Source: Mesorhizobium sp. B2-3-12
Lineage (GTDB): Bacteria > Pseudomonadota > Alphaproteobacteria > Rhizobiales > Rhizobiaceae
Direction of reading: 5' to 3'
Assembly (NCBI RefSeq): GCF_006442205.1
Contig: NZ_VFVR01000002.1
Coordinates: 434,001-498,000 of the forward strand
Length of the DNA stretch: 64,000 nucleotides
Position 1 is the stretch's first letter; each line of letters opens with the position of its first letter. Below are positions 10,304 through 18,407 of this stretch, piece after piece. The notes under the pieces are model-generated. The model saw nothing but the letters and a program-made list of their open reading frames with translations. It did not search any database and had not been told where the DNA came from. The translations under genes were made by a program, and so were the position numbers.

Positions 10304-11293
10304 ATGTTCCGATGGGGTGTGTTGTCGACGGCCAAGATCGGCCGCGAGCATTTGTTGCCGGCAATGGTCGAGGCGGAGAACGGGGTGCTGTCGGCAATCG
10401 CCAGCCGCGACCTGTCGAAGGCCAAGGCCTTGGGCGAGCGCTTCGGTGCGCGCCACGCCTTCGGCTCCTATGAGGAATTGCTCGCGTCCGACCAGGTCGA
10501 CGGTGTCTATATCCCCTTGCCGACCTCGCAACATGTCGAATGGACTGAAAAAGCCATCGAGGCCGGCAAGCATGTGCTGGTCGAAAAACCGCTGGCGCTC
10601 GACGCCAAGGACATCGCACCGCTGATCAAGCTGCGCGACAGCAAGAAAGTGCTGGTCTGCGAAGCCTTCATGGTCATCTACCATCCGCAATGGATCAAGG
10701 TGCGGGACCTCATCGCCAGCGGCGCCATCGGCCGGCTGCGCCATGTGCAGGGCGCTTTCTCCTACTACAATGTCGACCCCAACAACATGCGCAACAAACT
10801 CGATCTCGGCGGCGGCGCGCTGCCCGACATCGGCGTCTACCCGACCGTGTCGACGCGGTTCTCGACCGGCAAGGAGCCGCTGCGCGTCCAGGCGACGATC
10901 GAGCGCGACAAGACATTCGGCACCGACATCTACTCCTCGATCCGCGCCGATTTCGGCGACTTCGAACTGTCCTTCTACCTGTCGACGCAGATGGCGGCGC
11001 GCCAGGTGATGGTGTTCCACGGCGAGAAGGGTTTCATCGAGGTGTTTTCGCCGTTCAATGCCGGGCTCTACGACCATCACCGCGTCGAATTGCACAACCA
11101 GAACCACAGCGAAGCGCAGGTGTTCCGCTTCCCCGGCACGCAGCAATACAGGCTCGAGGTCGAGACCTTCGCGCGGGCGGCGCAGGGCGGCAAGGAGCGG
11201 GTCTTCACGCTGGAGGAATCGGTCGCCAATCAGAAGGTCATCGACGCCATCTTCCGCGCCGGCGAAAACAAGGGCGGCTGGGAAAACGTCTAA
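10304..11293 (+). CDS. Gfo/Idh/MocA family NAD(P)-dependent oxidoreductase
   Basis: This 329-residue protein has an N-terminal Rossmann fold ([12 protein letters not shown], residues 2-13) and the family signature [10 protein letters not shown] with E94-K95-P96, where the lysine is catalytic. The C-terminal half is the alpha/beta dimerisation and substrate domain, with [12 protein letters not shown] containing the conserved Asp. Members oxidise sugars, inositols or trans-dihydrodiols. The ATG at 10304 is preferred over an in-frame start at 10226 because GGAGAAGCCAG precedes it and it gives the usual N-terminus. It is 40 bases upstream of a FAD dehydrogenase gene on the same strand, suggesting a two-gene operon for a carbohydrate-like or cyclic substrate. 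Confidence 0.9.
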   Translation: MFRWGVLSTAKIGREHLLPAMVEAENGVLSAIASRDLSKAKALGERFGARHAFGSYEELLASDQVDGVYIPLPTSQHVEWTEKAIEAGKHVLVEKPLALDAKDIAPLIKLRDSKKVLVCEAFMVIYHPQWIKVRDLIASGAIGRLRHVQGAFSYYNVDPNNMRNKLDLGGGALPDIGVYPTVSTRFSTGKEPLRVQATIERDKTFGTDIYSSIRADFGDFELSFYLSTQMAARQVMVFHGEKGFIEVFSPFNAGLYDHHRVELHNQNHSEAQVFRFPGTQQYRLEVETFARAAQGGKERVFTLEESVANQKVIDAIFRAGENKGGWENV

Positions 11294-11333
11294 GTCCTCG
11301 TATTAATTTGCCGGCTAATCCTGGGGAGGAAAA

Positions 11334-12992
11334 ATGGGGGACGACGCGGATGTCATCATTGTCGGCGCCGGTCTTGCCGGGCTGGTCGCCGCCGCCGAGC
11401 TTGCCGAGGCCGGCAAGAAAATCATCATCGTCGACCAGGAGCCGGAACAGTCGCTGGGCGGCCAGGCTTTCTGGTCGTTCGGTGGGCTGTTCCTGGTCGA
11501 TTCCCCGGAGCAGCGGCGCATGCGCATCCGCGACTCCCATGATCTGGCGCTCGAGGACTGGATGGGCACCGCAGCCTTCGACCGGCCCGAAGACCACTGG
11601 CCGCGCAAATGGGCGGAGGCCTATGTCGGTTTCGCCGCCGGCGAGAAGCGTTCCTGGCTGACGGAGCGCGGACTGAAGTTCTTTCCTGTCGTCGGCTGGG
11701 CCGAACGCGGCGGCGGCAATGCCATCGGCCACGGCAATTCGGTGCCGCGCTTCCACATCACCTGGGGCACCGGCCCCGGCGTGCTCGAACCTTTCGTGCT
11801 GCGCGTGCGCGAGGCGCAAAAGCGTGGATTGATCGACTTCAGGTTCCGTCACCGGGTCAATGAGCTGACGCGAACTGGCGCGTCCGTGACCGGCGTGCGC
11901 GGCGAGATCCTTGAGCCGAGCACCGTCGAACGTGGCCACAAGAGTTCGCGCGAAATATCGGGCGATTTCGAGTTTCATGCCCAATCGGTGATCGTCGCCT
12001 CCGGTGGCATCGGCGGCAACCATGAGCTGGTGCGGGCAAACTGGCCCCAGCGGCTGGGCACCGCGCCGAAGCGCATGATCACCGGCGTGCCCGACCATGT
12101 CGACGGCCGCATGCTGGCCATATCAGAAAAAGCCGGCGGCTCGATCATCAACCGCGACCGCATGTGGCACTATGTCGAGGGCATCAGGAACTGGGCGCCG
12201 CTCTGGACCGAGCATGCGATCCGCATCCTGCCCGGCCCGTCCTCGCTGTGGCTCGATGCCCGGGGGAAGCGCCTGCCGGTGCCGCTCTATCCCGGTTTCG
12301 ACACGCTGGGCACGCTGAGCCACATCATGAGCACCGGCTTCGACTATTCCTGGTTCATCCTGACCAAAAAAATCATCCAGAAGGAGTTCGCGCTGTCGGG
12401 CTCCGAACAGAACCCCGACCTGACGGGAAAAAGCTGGCGTCAGGTGCTCGGCCGCGCCACGTCGGGCATCCCCGGCCCGGTCAAGGCGTTCATGGAAAAG
12501 GGCGAGGACTTCATCGTCGAGGCCGAATTGCCGAAGCTGGTGGCGCGCATGAACGCGCTGGCCGGCGGCGAACCGCTGCTTGAGGTCGCAACGGTCGAGC
12601 GCGAAATCCGCGCCCGCGATCGGCAGCTCGACAACCCGTTCTCCAAGGACATGCAGATCACCGCGCTGCGCGGCGCCCGCGCCTATCTGGGCGACCGGCT
12701 GATCCGCACGGCCAAGCCGCACAAGATGCTCGACCCGGCGAACGGGCCGCTGATCGCCGTGCGCCTCAACATCCTGACCCGCAAGACGCTGGGTGGCCTG
12801 CAGACCGATCTCGACAGCCGCGTGCTCGATACCGACGGCCAGCCGGTGCCGGGCCTCTATGCCGTCGGCGAGGCCGCGGGCTTCGGCGGCGGCGGCGTGC
12901 ATGGCTATGCGGCGCTCGAAGGCACGTTCCTCGGCGGCTGTATTTTCTCGGGGCGCGGTGCGGGACGGGCGGCGGCGCGATCGGTGGGGTGA
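11334..12992 (+). CDS. FAD-binding dehydrogenase (3-ketosteroid dehydrogenase/fumarate reductase-like)
   Basis: This 552-residue flavoprotein begins with a dinucleotide-binding motif IIVGAGLAGLVAAAEL (GxGxxG at 11-16) and has the C-terminal FAD signature GLYAVGEAAGFGGGGVHG. The overall pattern matches the FAD-binding 2 family that includes 3-ketosteroid delta-1-dehydrogenase and fumarate reductase flavoproteins. The usual database name for this subgroup is simply FAD-binding dehydrogenase; no steroid-degradation genes are nearby, so a steroid substrate should not be assumed. A GGGGAGG site precedes the ATG. It follows the Gfo/Idh/MocA gene by 40 bases. Its stop lies 65 bases before a copy of the tRNA-Arg 3' end. 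Confidence 0.88.
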   Translation: MGDDADVIIVGAGLAGLVAAAELAEAGKKIIIVDQEPEQSLGGQAFWSFGGLFLVDSPEQRRMRIRDSHDLALEDWMGTAAFDRPEDHWPRKWAEAYVGFAAGEKRSWLTERGLKFFPVVGWAERGGGNAIGHGNSVPRFHITWGTGPGVLEPFVLRVREAQKRGLIDFRFRHRVNELTRTGASVTGVRGEILEPSTVERGHKSSREISGDFEFHAQSVIVASGGIGGNHELVRANWPQRLGTAPKRMITGVPDHVDGRMLAISEKAGGSIINRDRMWHYVEGIRNWAPLWTEHAIRILPGPSSLWLDARGKRLPVPLYPGFDTLGTLSHIMSTGFDYSWFILTKKIIQKEFALSGSEQNPDLTGKSWRQVLGRATSGIPGPVKAFMEKGEDFIVEAELPKLVARMNALAGGEPLLEVATVEREIRARDRQLDNPFSKDMQITALRGARAYLGDRLIRTAKPHKMLDPANGPLIAVRLNILTRKTLGGLQTDLDSRVLDTDGQPVPGLYAVGEAAGFGGGGVHGYAALEGTFLGGCIFSGRGAGRAAARSVG

Positions 12993-13057
12993 AAGGACGG
13001 GCCGCAAAGCCGATATCATCGACCGCGCAACCAACGAATTGAAGTCCAAGGAAGATT

Positions 13058-13075
13058 TGGCGCGCCCGAAGAGAT
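13058..13075 (-). repeat. Distal attachment-site copy of the tRNA-Arg 3' end
   Basis: TGGCGCGCCCGAAGAGAT at 13058-13075 is identical, in the same orientation, to 15780-15797, which is the CCA end, acceptor strand and T-arm of the tRNA-Arg gene. Identity stops abruptly on both sides. No other tRNA sequence is present at 13058, so this is a partial duplicate, as left by site-specific integration into a tRNA gene. Confidence 0.85.
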
Positions 13076-13263
13076 GCAGCGCACGATCCACTTACTCATT
13101 GTTCTGTTTGTCTATTTTCATCGTAACGTAGCATGCCTGGAGCATGAACCCGTGACAAATACCAGTTGCGACCGAGCTGGCACGGACTTCTTGGCAATGA
13201 CTGATTCGGGGTCGGAAGCTGCCGGTCTGCTTTATGCCGCCAGCACGGAAAGCATGCGCGGGC

Positions 13264-14181
13264 TCATGGCGCTTCCCAACCTATGGATGGCTTCAGGGTG
13301 TTGCTGGCTCCACTTTGCCGCCGCGCGAAATCGACGAACGCCTTGAAGGCAGCGGTTGGGTTGCGGCGACTGGGATAGTAGAGGCTCAAGGGAGAGAGCG
13401 TGGGTGTCCAATCTTCAAGCACGCGCACGAGGCGGCCTGCCTCGATGTCGTCGCGGACGTCGAATTCCATCGCCAGAGTGAGGCCGACGGAAGCGAGGGC
13501 GGCGGTACGTGCGAGGCTCGCTTCGTCGAGGGTGACGGGGCCCTCAACGTCGATATGGACCGATTGTCCATCCTTCTCGAACGGCCAACGGTAGATCGCG
13601 CCATCGGGAAGCCGGACGCGGAGACAGGAATGCTCGGCGAGGTCCTGGGGGATCAGGGGCGTCCCGTGCGCTTTCAAATAGCTCGGTGCGCCTACCACAA
13701 CGTTGCGCCGCGCGACACCTAACGGCAATGCGATCATGTCGGCCGGTACAAGGTCTGAGCTACGGACGCCAAGGTCGAAGCCGCCCGCTACAATGTCCAC
13801 CAGGCGACCCTCTGTGACGATGTCGATGTGGACCTGAGGGTGCACGCACAGGAACGGTAGGACGAGCCACGAGAAGATTTCCCGTGCCGCTGTCGGAAAG
13901 GCGTTGATGCGCAGCGTGCCCGAAGGGGTAGCCTGTTGAGAGCGCGCAACCTCCATCGCCTCATGAATGTCCTGCACGGCAGGTGCGACTTGCGCAACGA
14001 ACCGCTGACCTGCCTCCGTTAAGGAGACGCTTCGCGTCGTCCGGTTGAAGAGCCGTACCCCGAGCGTGCGCTCCAGCTTTCCCACCGCATTGCTGAGCGC
14101 GGTCGTTGAAACCCCTAGCTCAAGCGCAGCCGTGCGAAACTTGCCCCGGCGCGCAACCATGAGAACTGCGTTTAAGTCCAT
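13264..14181 (-). CDS. LysR family transcriptional regulator
   Basis: This 305-residue regulator has an N-terminal HTH ([20 protein letters not shown], then [18 protein letters not shown]) and a substrate-binding domain that ends with the LYYPSRR-type tail, like the other LysR protein of this window at 7757. The start at 14181 ([13 protein letters not shown]) gives the normal family N-terminus; the frame stays open upstream but reads into unrelated sequence. It is divergent from the NTF2-like/SDR pair with 146 bases between, so it is the likely regulator of that operon. It lies within the tRNA-Arg-bounded segment. Confidence 0.9.
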   Translation of the reverse strand: MDLNAVLMVARRGKFRTAALELGVSTTALSNAVGKLERTLGVRLFNRTTRSVSLTEAGQRFVAQVAPAVQDIHEAMEVARSQQATPSGTLRINAFPTAAREIFSWLVLPFLCVHPQVHIDIVTEGRLVDIVAGGFDLGVRSSDLVPADMIALPLGVARRNVVVGAPSYLKAHGTPLIPQDLAEHSCLRVRLPDGAIYRWPFEKDGQSVHIDVEGPVTLDEASLARTAALASVGLTLAMEFDVRDDIEAGRLVRVLEDWTPTLSPLSLYYPSRRNPTAAFKAFVDFARRQSGASNTLKPSIGWEAP

Positions 14182-14327
14182 CAGGCTACTTTGCACAATT
14201 ATCCCGAACTTCGTGATGCGACATCCCGAATTGTCCTGATTATCGCGCCATTTGTCCATCGCTATCTTGGCAGGGCAAACACACTTGCAGCGTTCAAGGC
14301 TGCACCCGCAGTAAGAAGGAAAAAACA

Positions 14328-14657
14328 ATGACGCTCGAACTTCCATCGCCCATCGCCGCGTATGTCGCCGCCAACGCCCGTCTCGATGTGGACGGAATGT
14401 TGAGCCCCTTCACGCGCGACGCGGTCCTTTTTGCTGATGGAGGCCGTCACGAGGGCTACGCCGGAATGCGGGCCTTGTTCGAAGAAGCGGTGATCCCGGT
14501 CAAGGCGATCTTCACGCCGGATGCCGTTCGCCACGAGAACGGTCAGGTCGTCGTCGAAGGCCCTGCCCATGGCGACTTCAGGGGCAGCCCGATCCGCTTC
14601 ACTTACCGCTTCACACTCGAAAGCAACGCCATCAAAGCGCTGGAGATCACGGCATGA
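14328..14657 (+). CDS. Nuclear transport factor 2-like (SnoaL-type) protein
   Basis: This 109-residue protein has a small alpha+beta cone-fold pattern: N-terminal helix [20 protein letters not shown], then [27 protein letters not shown] and a C-terminal strand set ending KALEITA. Members of this superfamily include polyketide cyclases, ketosteroid isomerases and non-enzymatic small-molecule binders; no definite catalytic pair can be assigned. A GAAGGAAAAAAC site precedes the ATG. Its stop overlaps the start of the SDR gene by 4 bases (ATGA), so the two proteins are translationally coupled and probably act on the same compound. Confidence 0.8.
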   Translation: MTLELPSPIAAYVAANARLDVDGMLSPFTRDAVLFADGGRHEGYAGMRALFEEAVIPVKAIFTPDAVRHENGQVVVEGPAHGDFRGSPIRFTYRFTLESNAIKALEITA

Positions 14658-15442
14658 CCATCAAGGCTGATCCGACCGAGTTCACGGGAAAGCGCGTGCT
14701 TATCAGCGGCGGCACCAAGGGTCTGGGCCGCGCCACCGTCGAACGCTTCCTGGCAGGCGGCGCCCGGGTAATCACTTCCGCCCGCGGAACCCTGGAGCCC
14801 ATCGATGGCGTCGAATTCGTACAGGCGGACCTGACCACGGCTGAGGGCGGAGAAGCCCTCGCCAGTGCGGCGCTCAAGCGTCTGGGCGGCGTCGACATTC
14901 TCGCCCATGTGCTCGGCGGCTCGACCACCCCGGGCGGTGGCTTTGTCGCCCTGACTGACGAGTACTGGCTTTCCGAGCTGAACCTGAACCTCCTGGCCAC
15001 CGTCCGCCTCGACCGGCTCCTGATTCCGCAGATGATCGAGCGAGGCAGCGGCGTGGTGGTGCACGTCACCTCCATCCAGTCGGTCCTGCCGCTTCCCGAC
15101 GCGACAACCGCCTACGCCAGCGCCAAGGCCGCACTGCGGACTTACAGCAAGTCCATCTCCAAGGAACTGGGTCCCAAAGGCGTGAGGGTCAACGTCGTCT
15201 CTCCCGGCTGGATCATGACCGAGGGGACCGATGTATTTCTCAAGCGCATCCAAGCCGCCAACGGTGGCACTATCGAGGACGCGCGCCAACTCGTCCTGGC
15301 CGGCCTTGGCGGCATTGCCATCGGGCGCGGAGCCGATCCGTTCGAAGTCGCCGAAGCCATCGCCTTTCTGGCCTCGGATCGCGCCTCTTCGATCCATGGT
15401 TCGGAGCTCGTCGTCGACGGCGGCACCGTCCCGACCGTCTGA
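14654..15442 (+). CDS. SDR family oxidoreductase
   Basis: This 262-residue classical short-chain dehydrogenase has the cofactor motif SGGTKGLGRATV (residues 18-29), the NNAG-equivalent HVLGGS, the catalytic Ser in VTSIQS, the Y-x-x-x-K in TAYASAKAAL, and a C-terminal SSIHGSELVVDGGTVP typical of the family. The usual NAG triplet is replaced by LGG. It probably uses NAD(P)H on a hydroxyl or carbonyl compound; the substrate is unknown. It is coupled to the NTF2-like gene and lies inside the tRNA-Arg-bounded segment, followed by a strong hairpin. Confidence 0.92.
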   Translation: MTIKADPTEFTGKRVLISGGTKGLGRATVERFLAGGARVITSARGTLEPIDGVEFVQADLTTAEGGEALASAALKRLGGVDILAHVLGGSTTPGGGFVALTDEYWLSELNLNLLATVRLDRLLIPQMIERGSGVVVHVTSIQSVLPLPDATTAYASAKAALRTYSKSISKELGPKGVRVNVVSPGWIMTEGTDVFLKRIQAANGGTIEDARQLVLAGLGGIAIGRGADPFEVAEAIAFLASDRASSIHGSELVVDGGTVPTV

Positions 15443-15454
15443 TCAAAGGGACCC

Positions 15455-15487
15455 GTCCACGCTTGGCCGAGTTGGCCCAGCGTGGAC
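15455..15487 (+). terminator. Hairpin after the SDR gene
   Basis: GTCCACGCT (15455-15463) pairs with AGCGTGGAC (15479-15487), and the inner GGCC blocks extend the stem with one mismatch. It lies 12 bases after the SDR stop. There is no clear T-run, so termination efficiency is uncertain. Confidence 0.55.
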
Positions 15488-15779
15488 AAACGTATGAACA
15501 TGCCCTGATGGCCTCAACCTCTGCTCTCCGGCCTCAGGAGCGACGCGGTCGCATGATCACCGGCCGCCGCGCCAAAGCTTGCGCGTTACGCGGGCCAGGC
15601 TGCGCTAACTTAGGTTACACCAGCGATGTCTTCTGGTAGCTGATACCGAATTCGAACCGATTTGCCCGCCGCTGGACCTATTTAATGCGCCCCATTTTAC
15701 GCTCCGTCAGTAGCAAACGTGCAGGTCAGAATGCTGTAAAATCAACGCTTAAAGCGATTTCAAGCACTTGCTTGAAGAG
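15488..15779. other. Non-coding part of the tRNA-Arg island
   Basis: No convincing gene is seen on either strand, and no piece of an integrase could be recognised by eye. Immediately 3' of the tRNA gene is a perfect hairpin, TCAAGCA (15760-15766) and TGCTTGA (15769-15775), which could terminate the tRNA transcript or bind a recombination protein. Confidence 0.6.
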
Positions 15780-15856
15780 TGGCGCGCCCGAAGAGATTCG
15801 AACTCCTGACCCCCAGATTCGTAGTCTGGTGCTCTATCCAGCTGAGCTACGGGCGC
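15780..15856 (-). tRNA. tRNA-Arg (anticodon ACG)
   Basis: The minus strand reads as a full cloverleaf. The acceptor GCGCCCG pairs with CGGGCGC, the D-arm is GCTC...GAGC, the anticodon stem CCAGA/TCTGG encloses the loop CTACGAA with anticodon ACG, and the T-arm is AGGAG-TTCGAAT-CTCTT. The discriminator is G, and a CCA end is encoded at 15780-15782. ACG (read as ICG after deamination by TadA) decodes the common CGU/CGC/CGA arginine codons. Its 3' 18 bases are duplicated at 13058-13075. Confidence 0.96.
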
Positions 15857-16126
15857 GCATCAGGCCATGTTTTCGACGGCCCCGCGATCCGATCCGAAAG
15901 ACCGGCCGCGAATGTGTGCAGTTCCCTAACGACTGAATTTGCGAAAAGCAAGCCGATCCGGCAAAAGTTTTGTCGCAAGCCTGTCATCCAGCGATGCCGG
16001 CGCCGATCCGGCATTCTGAAGCCGCCGTGGGCGGCCTTGATCGAGACGGCGGACGATCAGGCGAGGCCAGGCAGGAACAACGGGCATGGAAGGCGGGGAA
16101 TCCCTTGGGGAAACGGCAGGGAAGCG

Positions 16127-17614
16127 TCAGGCCGGGCGGCGCAGGCTGCCACGGGCCTGGTCGAGGCGCACCGGCTGGTCGGGGATGGTGACGGCGAATG
16201 TGGTGCGCCCGCCGATCGACTCGACCAGTTCCACCGAGCCGCCATGTGCCCGGATCAGTTCGTGGGCGATCGCCAGGCCGAGACCGGTGCCGCCGCTGCG
16301 CGCGGAGCCGCGGAAGGCCGCGAACAGGTTTTCGCGCGCCTTCGGCGGCAGGCCGGGGCCGGTGTCGGTGACGGCGATGCGGCTGACGCTGCCCATGCGC
16401 TCGGCCGATATGGCGAGCCGGCGCACGACGGCGCTTTCGGTATCGGCCGCCATCGCCTGCACCGAGTTGCGGCACAGATTGGTGAGCACCCGGAAGAGCT
16501 GGTCGGAATCGGCATCGACTTCGAAAGCCGCCTCGACGGCGTTGATGAATTCGATGCCCTCCTCGATGGCGAGCAGGCCGTGCACGTCCTCGACCAGCTG
16601 GCGCAGCCGCACCCTGCGGCGTGACGGCGGCGGTTCCTGCGTGCGGCCGTAGTGAAGCACGCCCTCCGAATAGGAGACGGCGCGGTCGAGCGCGCGCAGA
16701 AGCTTGGGCGCGAAAGCCTGCACGGTCGGATCCTTGACCTGGCGCAGGCGGTCCGACATCAGCTGGGCCGAGGCCAGGATGTTGCGCATGTCATGGTTGA
16801 TCTTCGACACGGCGAGGCCGAGGTCGGCCAGATGCTTCTGCTCGGCCAGCATCTTCTGCAGCCGCTCCTGCATCTGCGACAATTCGCGTTCGGCCACGCC
16901 GATCTCGTCGGCGCGGTCGGCTGGATGGATGATCCGCCCGGGGTCGTCGGGTGCCTCGGAGAAGGACAGCATCGAGCGCGTCATGGTGCGGATCGGGCCG
17001 ATCATGATCAGGTCGATCGCGGCGTAAACCAGCATGGCCGTGAACAGCGAGATCAGCAGCGAGACGAAGGCGACGTTGCGCGAATAGATGAGCATGGCCT
17101 TGCGCAAGGAGTAGTCCGGCATGATCAGCTCGAACTCCTTGTCGCTCTCGCCGACCGGCCCAAAGACGCGCAGCATCCTGTCGCCGCCGAAAAACAGCGT
17201 ATCCAGCGCGCCCGTCATGCCCTTGACCATGCCGACGCTGGCGAGATCGATGTGCTCGTCGACCTGTGGCGGCATGTCGGCCACCACCAGAAGCCGCGAG
17301 ACGCCGCCATCACGCACCGCGATCGCCTTGGCGCCGATCGCCATCAGCACGTCATTCTGAGCCGTGCGCGACAGCGAGGTCGACTCGCCCTGCACCAGCA
17401 CGATCGACACGGCGGCGGCCGTGCTCAGCCTCTCCTTGAGCCAGCTCAGCCTATAGCTGGCGATCCAGGGCAGGAAGATCAGCACTTCGGCCAAAAGCAC
17501 GAAAACGATGGTGAGCAGCAGCAGTTTTGTCGACAGTCCGCGCGACAGCGGCACCGTACGGACGGCGTCCGACGCCGTTCCGGTCCCTTCTCCCGCTTGA
17601 CTGGCTTCGCTCAT
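16127..17614 (-). CDS. Membrane sensor histidine kinase
   Basis: This 495-residue protein has a transmembrane helix at about 29-50, a periplasmic sensing region of about 130 residues, a second helix near 181-205, a HAMP-like linker with a coiled coil (EIGVAERELSQMQERLQKML), and a histidine kinase core. The core shows the phospho-acceptor in SKINHDMRNILASAQ, the N box NLCRNSVQAM, the G1 box DTGPGLPPKARE and the G2 box GGTGLGLAIAHEL. No response-regulator gene is adjacent, so the partner is elsewhere (orphan kinase). The H-box, HDMRN, is of the HisKA-variant type seen in rhizobial kinases. The signal sensed is unknown. Confidence 0.92.
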   Translation of the reverse strand: MSEASQAGEGTGTASDAVRTVPLSRGLSTKLLLLTIVFVLLAEVLIFLPWIASYRLSWLKERLSTAAAVSIVLVQGESTSLSRTAQNDVLMAIGAKAIAVRDGGVSRLLVVADMPPQVDEHIDLASVGMVKGMTGALDTLFFGGDRMLRVFGPVGESDKEFELIMPDYSLRKAMLIYSRNVAFVSLLISLFTAMLVYAAIDLIMIGPIRTMTRSMLSFSEAPDDPGRIIHPADRADEIGVAERELSQMQERLQKMLAEQKHLADLGLAVSKINHDMRNILASAQLMSDRLRQVKDPTVQAFAPKLLRALDRAVSYSEGVLHYGRTQEPPPSRRRVRLRQLVEDVHGLLAIEEGIEFINAVEAAFEVDADSDQLFRVLTNLCRNSVQAMAADTESAVVRRLAISAERMGSVSRIAVTDTGPGLPPKARENLFAAFRGSARSGGTGLGLAIAHELIRAHGGSVELVESIGGRTTFAVTIPDQPVRLDQARGSLRRPA

Positions 17615-17890
17615 GCGACTCGATCTTCACAATCACTTGATCAGCCAAGATTATGCGATTACGGCTTTTTTGCCAATTTCGCCCTTGGTCGGAAAAATAG
17701 ATGCTCAAAAGACGCGCGTCTTTGGCGCGCCGACGCCGGATTGACTTCCAAAACCCTTCTTTCTATAAGCCCGCTCACGCTCGGGCCATTCGTCCCGGCG
17801 CGGTTTCGATCGCGCCAAAACCGGCCCGGCAAAGCTCCTGTTACAAAGTGACAGACACAAGAAGGGCCGCACCCCGCGGTATTAAAACAA

Positions 17891-18025
17891 ATGAAGCGTA
17901 CCTACCAACCGTCCAAACTCGTCCGCAAACGTCGGCACGGCTTCCGTGCCCGCATGGCTACCAAGGGTGGCCGTGGCGTCGTCGCAGCTCGCCGCAATCG
18001 CGGCCGCAAGCGGCTCAGCGCCTAA
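17891..18025 (+). CDS. rpmH: 50S ribosomal protein L34
   Basis: This 44-residue protein begins [18 protein letters not shown] and ends NRGRKRLSA, unmistakably L34 and full length. It is the first gene of the conserved rpmH-rnpA-yidC cluster and ends 14 bases before rnpA. No strong ribosome binding site precedes the ATG (ATTAAAACAA), which is common for rpmH. Confidence 0.98.
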   Translation: MKRTYQPSKLVRKRRHGFRARMATKGGRGVVAARRNRGRKRLSA

Positions 18026-18039
18026 GCGAGACGAGATCG

Positions 18040-18393
18040 TTGCCCGCAACCGGCAAGCCAGTGGGTCAAAGTCCCAAGCGGCTTCTGAAACGCGCGGAAT
18101 TCCTGGCCGTCCGCCGCGGTGAAAAGCGCCGCGGGCGGTTTTTCCTCGTCGAGGTCCTTGACCGCGGCGATGGCGGGGTGCCGCGCGTCGGCTACACCGT
18201 CACCAAGAAGGTCGGCAACGCGGTTGTTCGCAACCGCGTCAGGCGGCGGCTGAAAGAAGCCGTGCGTACCCACGCCGCCGATGACATGATGCCCGGCAAT
18301 GACTATGTCATCGTCGGGCGCGACGATGCGCTGCGCGCCCCCTTCGGCCAGTTGAAGGCCGAACTCTCCCGCCGACTTCGCGGAACACGATAG
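18040..18393 (+). CDS. rnpA: Ribonuclease P protein component
   Basis: This is the basic protein subunit of RNase P, which assists the catalytic RNA in trimming tRNA 5' leaders. The RNR signature is visible as [21 protein letters not shown], with [15 protein letters not shown] near the N-terminus. The start is uncertain: TTG at 18040 (117 residues, chosen for usual length and the GAGACGAG before it) or GTG at 18061 (110 residues). It lies between rpmH and yidC, the canonical arrangement. Confidence 0.93.
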   Translation: MPATGKPVGQSPKRLLKRAEFLAVRRGEKRRGRFFLVEVLDRGDGGVPRVGYTVTKKVGNAVVRNRVRRRLKEAVRTHAADDMMPGNDYVIVGRDDALRAPFGQLKAELSRRLRGTR

Positions 18394-18407
18394 GCCAAGG
18401 GCTCTCG

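Larger units (their letters stand above)
13058..15797. mobile_element. Small tRNA-Arg-bounded genomic island (integrase-less)
   Basis: The segment is delimited by an 18-bp direct repeat: the 3' end of tRNA-Arg(ACG) at 15780-15797 and its copy at 13058-13075. The geometry is right for integration: the element lies on the 3' side of the tRNA, which stays intact. The unit is 2722 bp per repeat copy and carries LysR, an NTF2-like protein and an SDR. No integrase or excisionase is visible, so it is either a deleted remnant or an element mobilised in trans. The left 190 bases (13076-13263) are visibly more AT-rich than the flanking chromosome. Foreign origin is an inference from the repeat and gene content. 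Confidence 0.7.

Noticed and set aside
17615-17890. Possible chromosomal origin near rpmH-rnpA-yidC
   Set aside because: rpmH lies near oriC in many bacteria, but no DnaA boxes or dnaA gene are seen here, and alphaproteobacterial origins are usually placed elsewhere.
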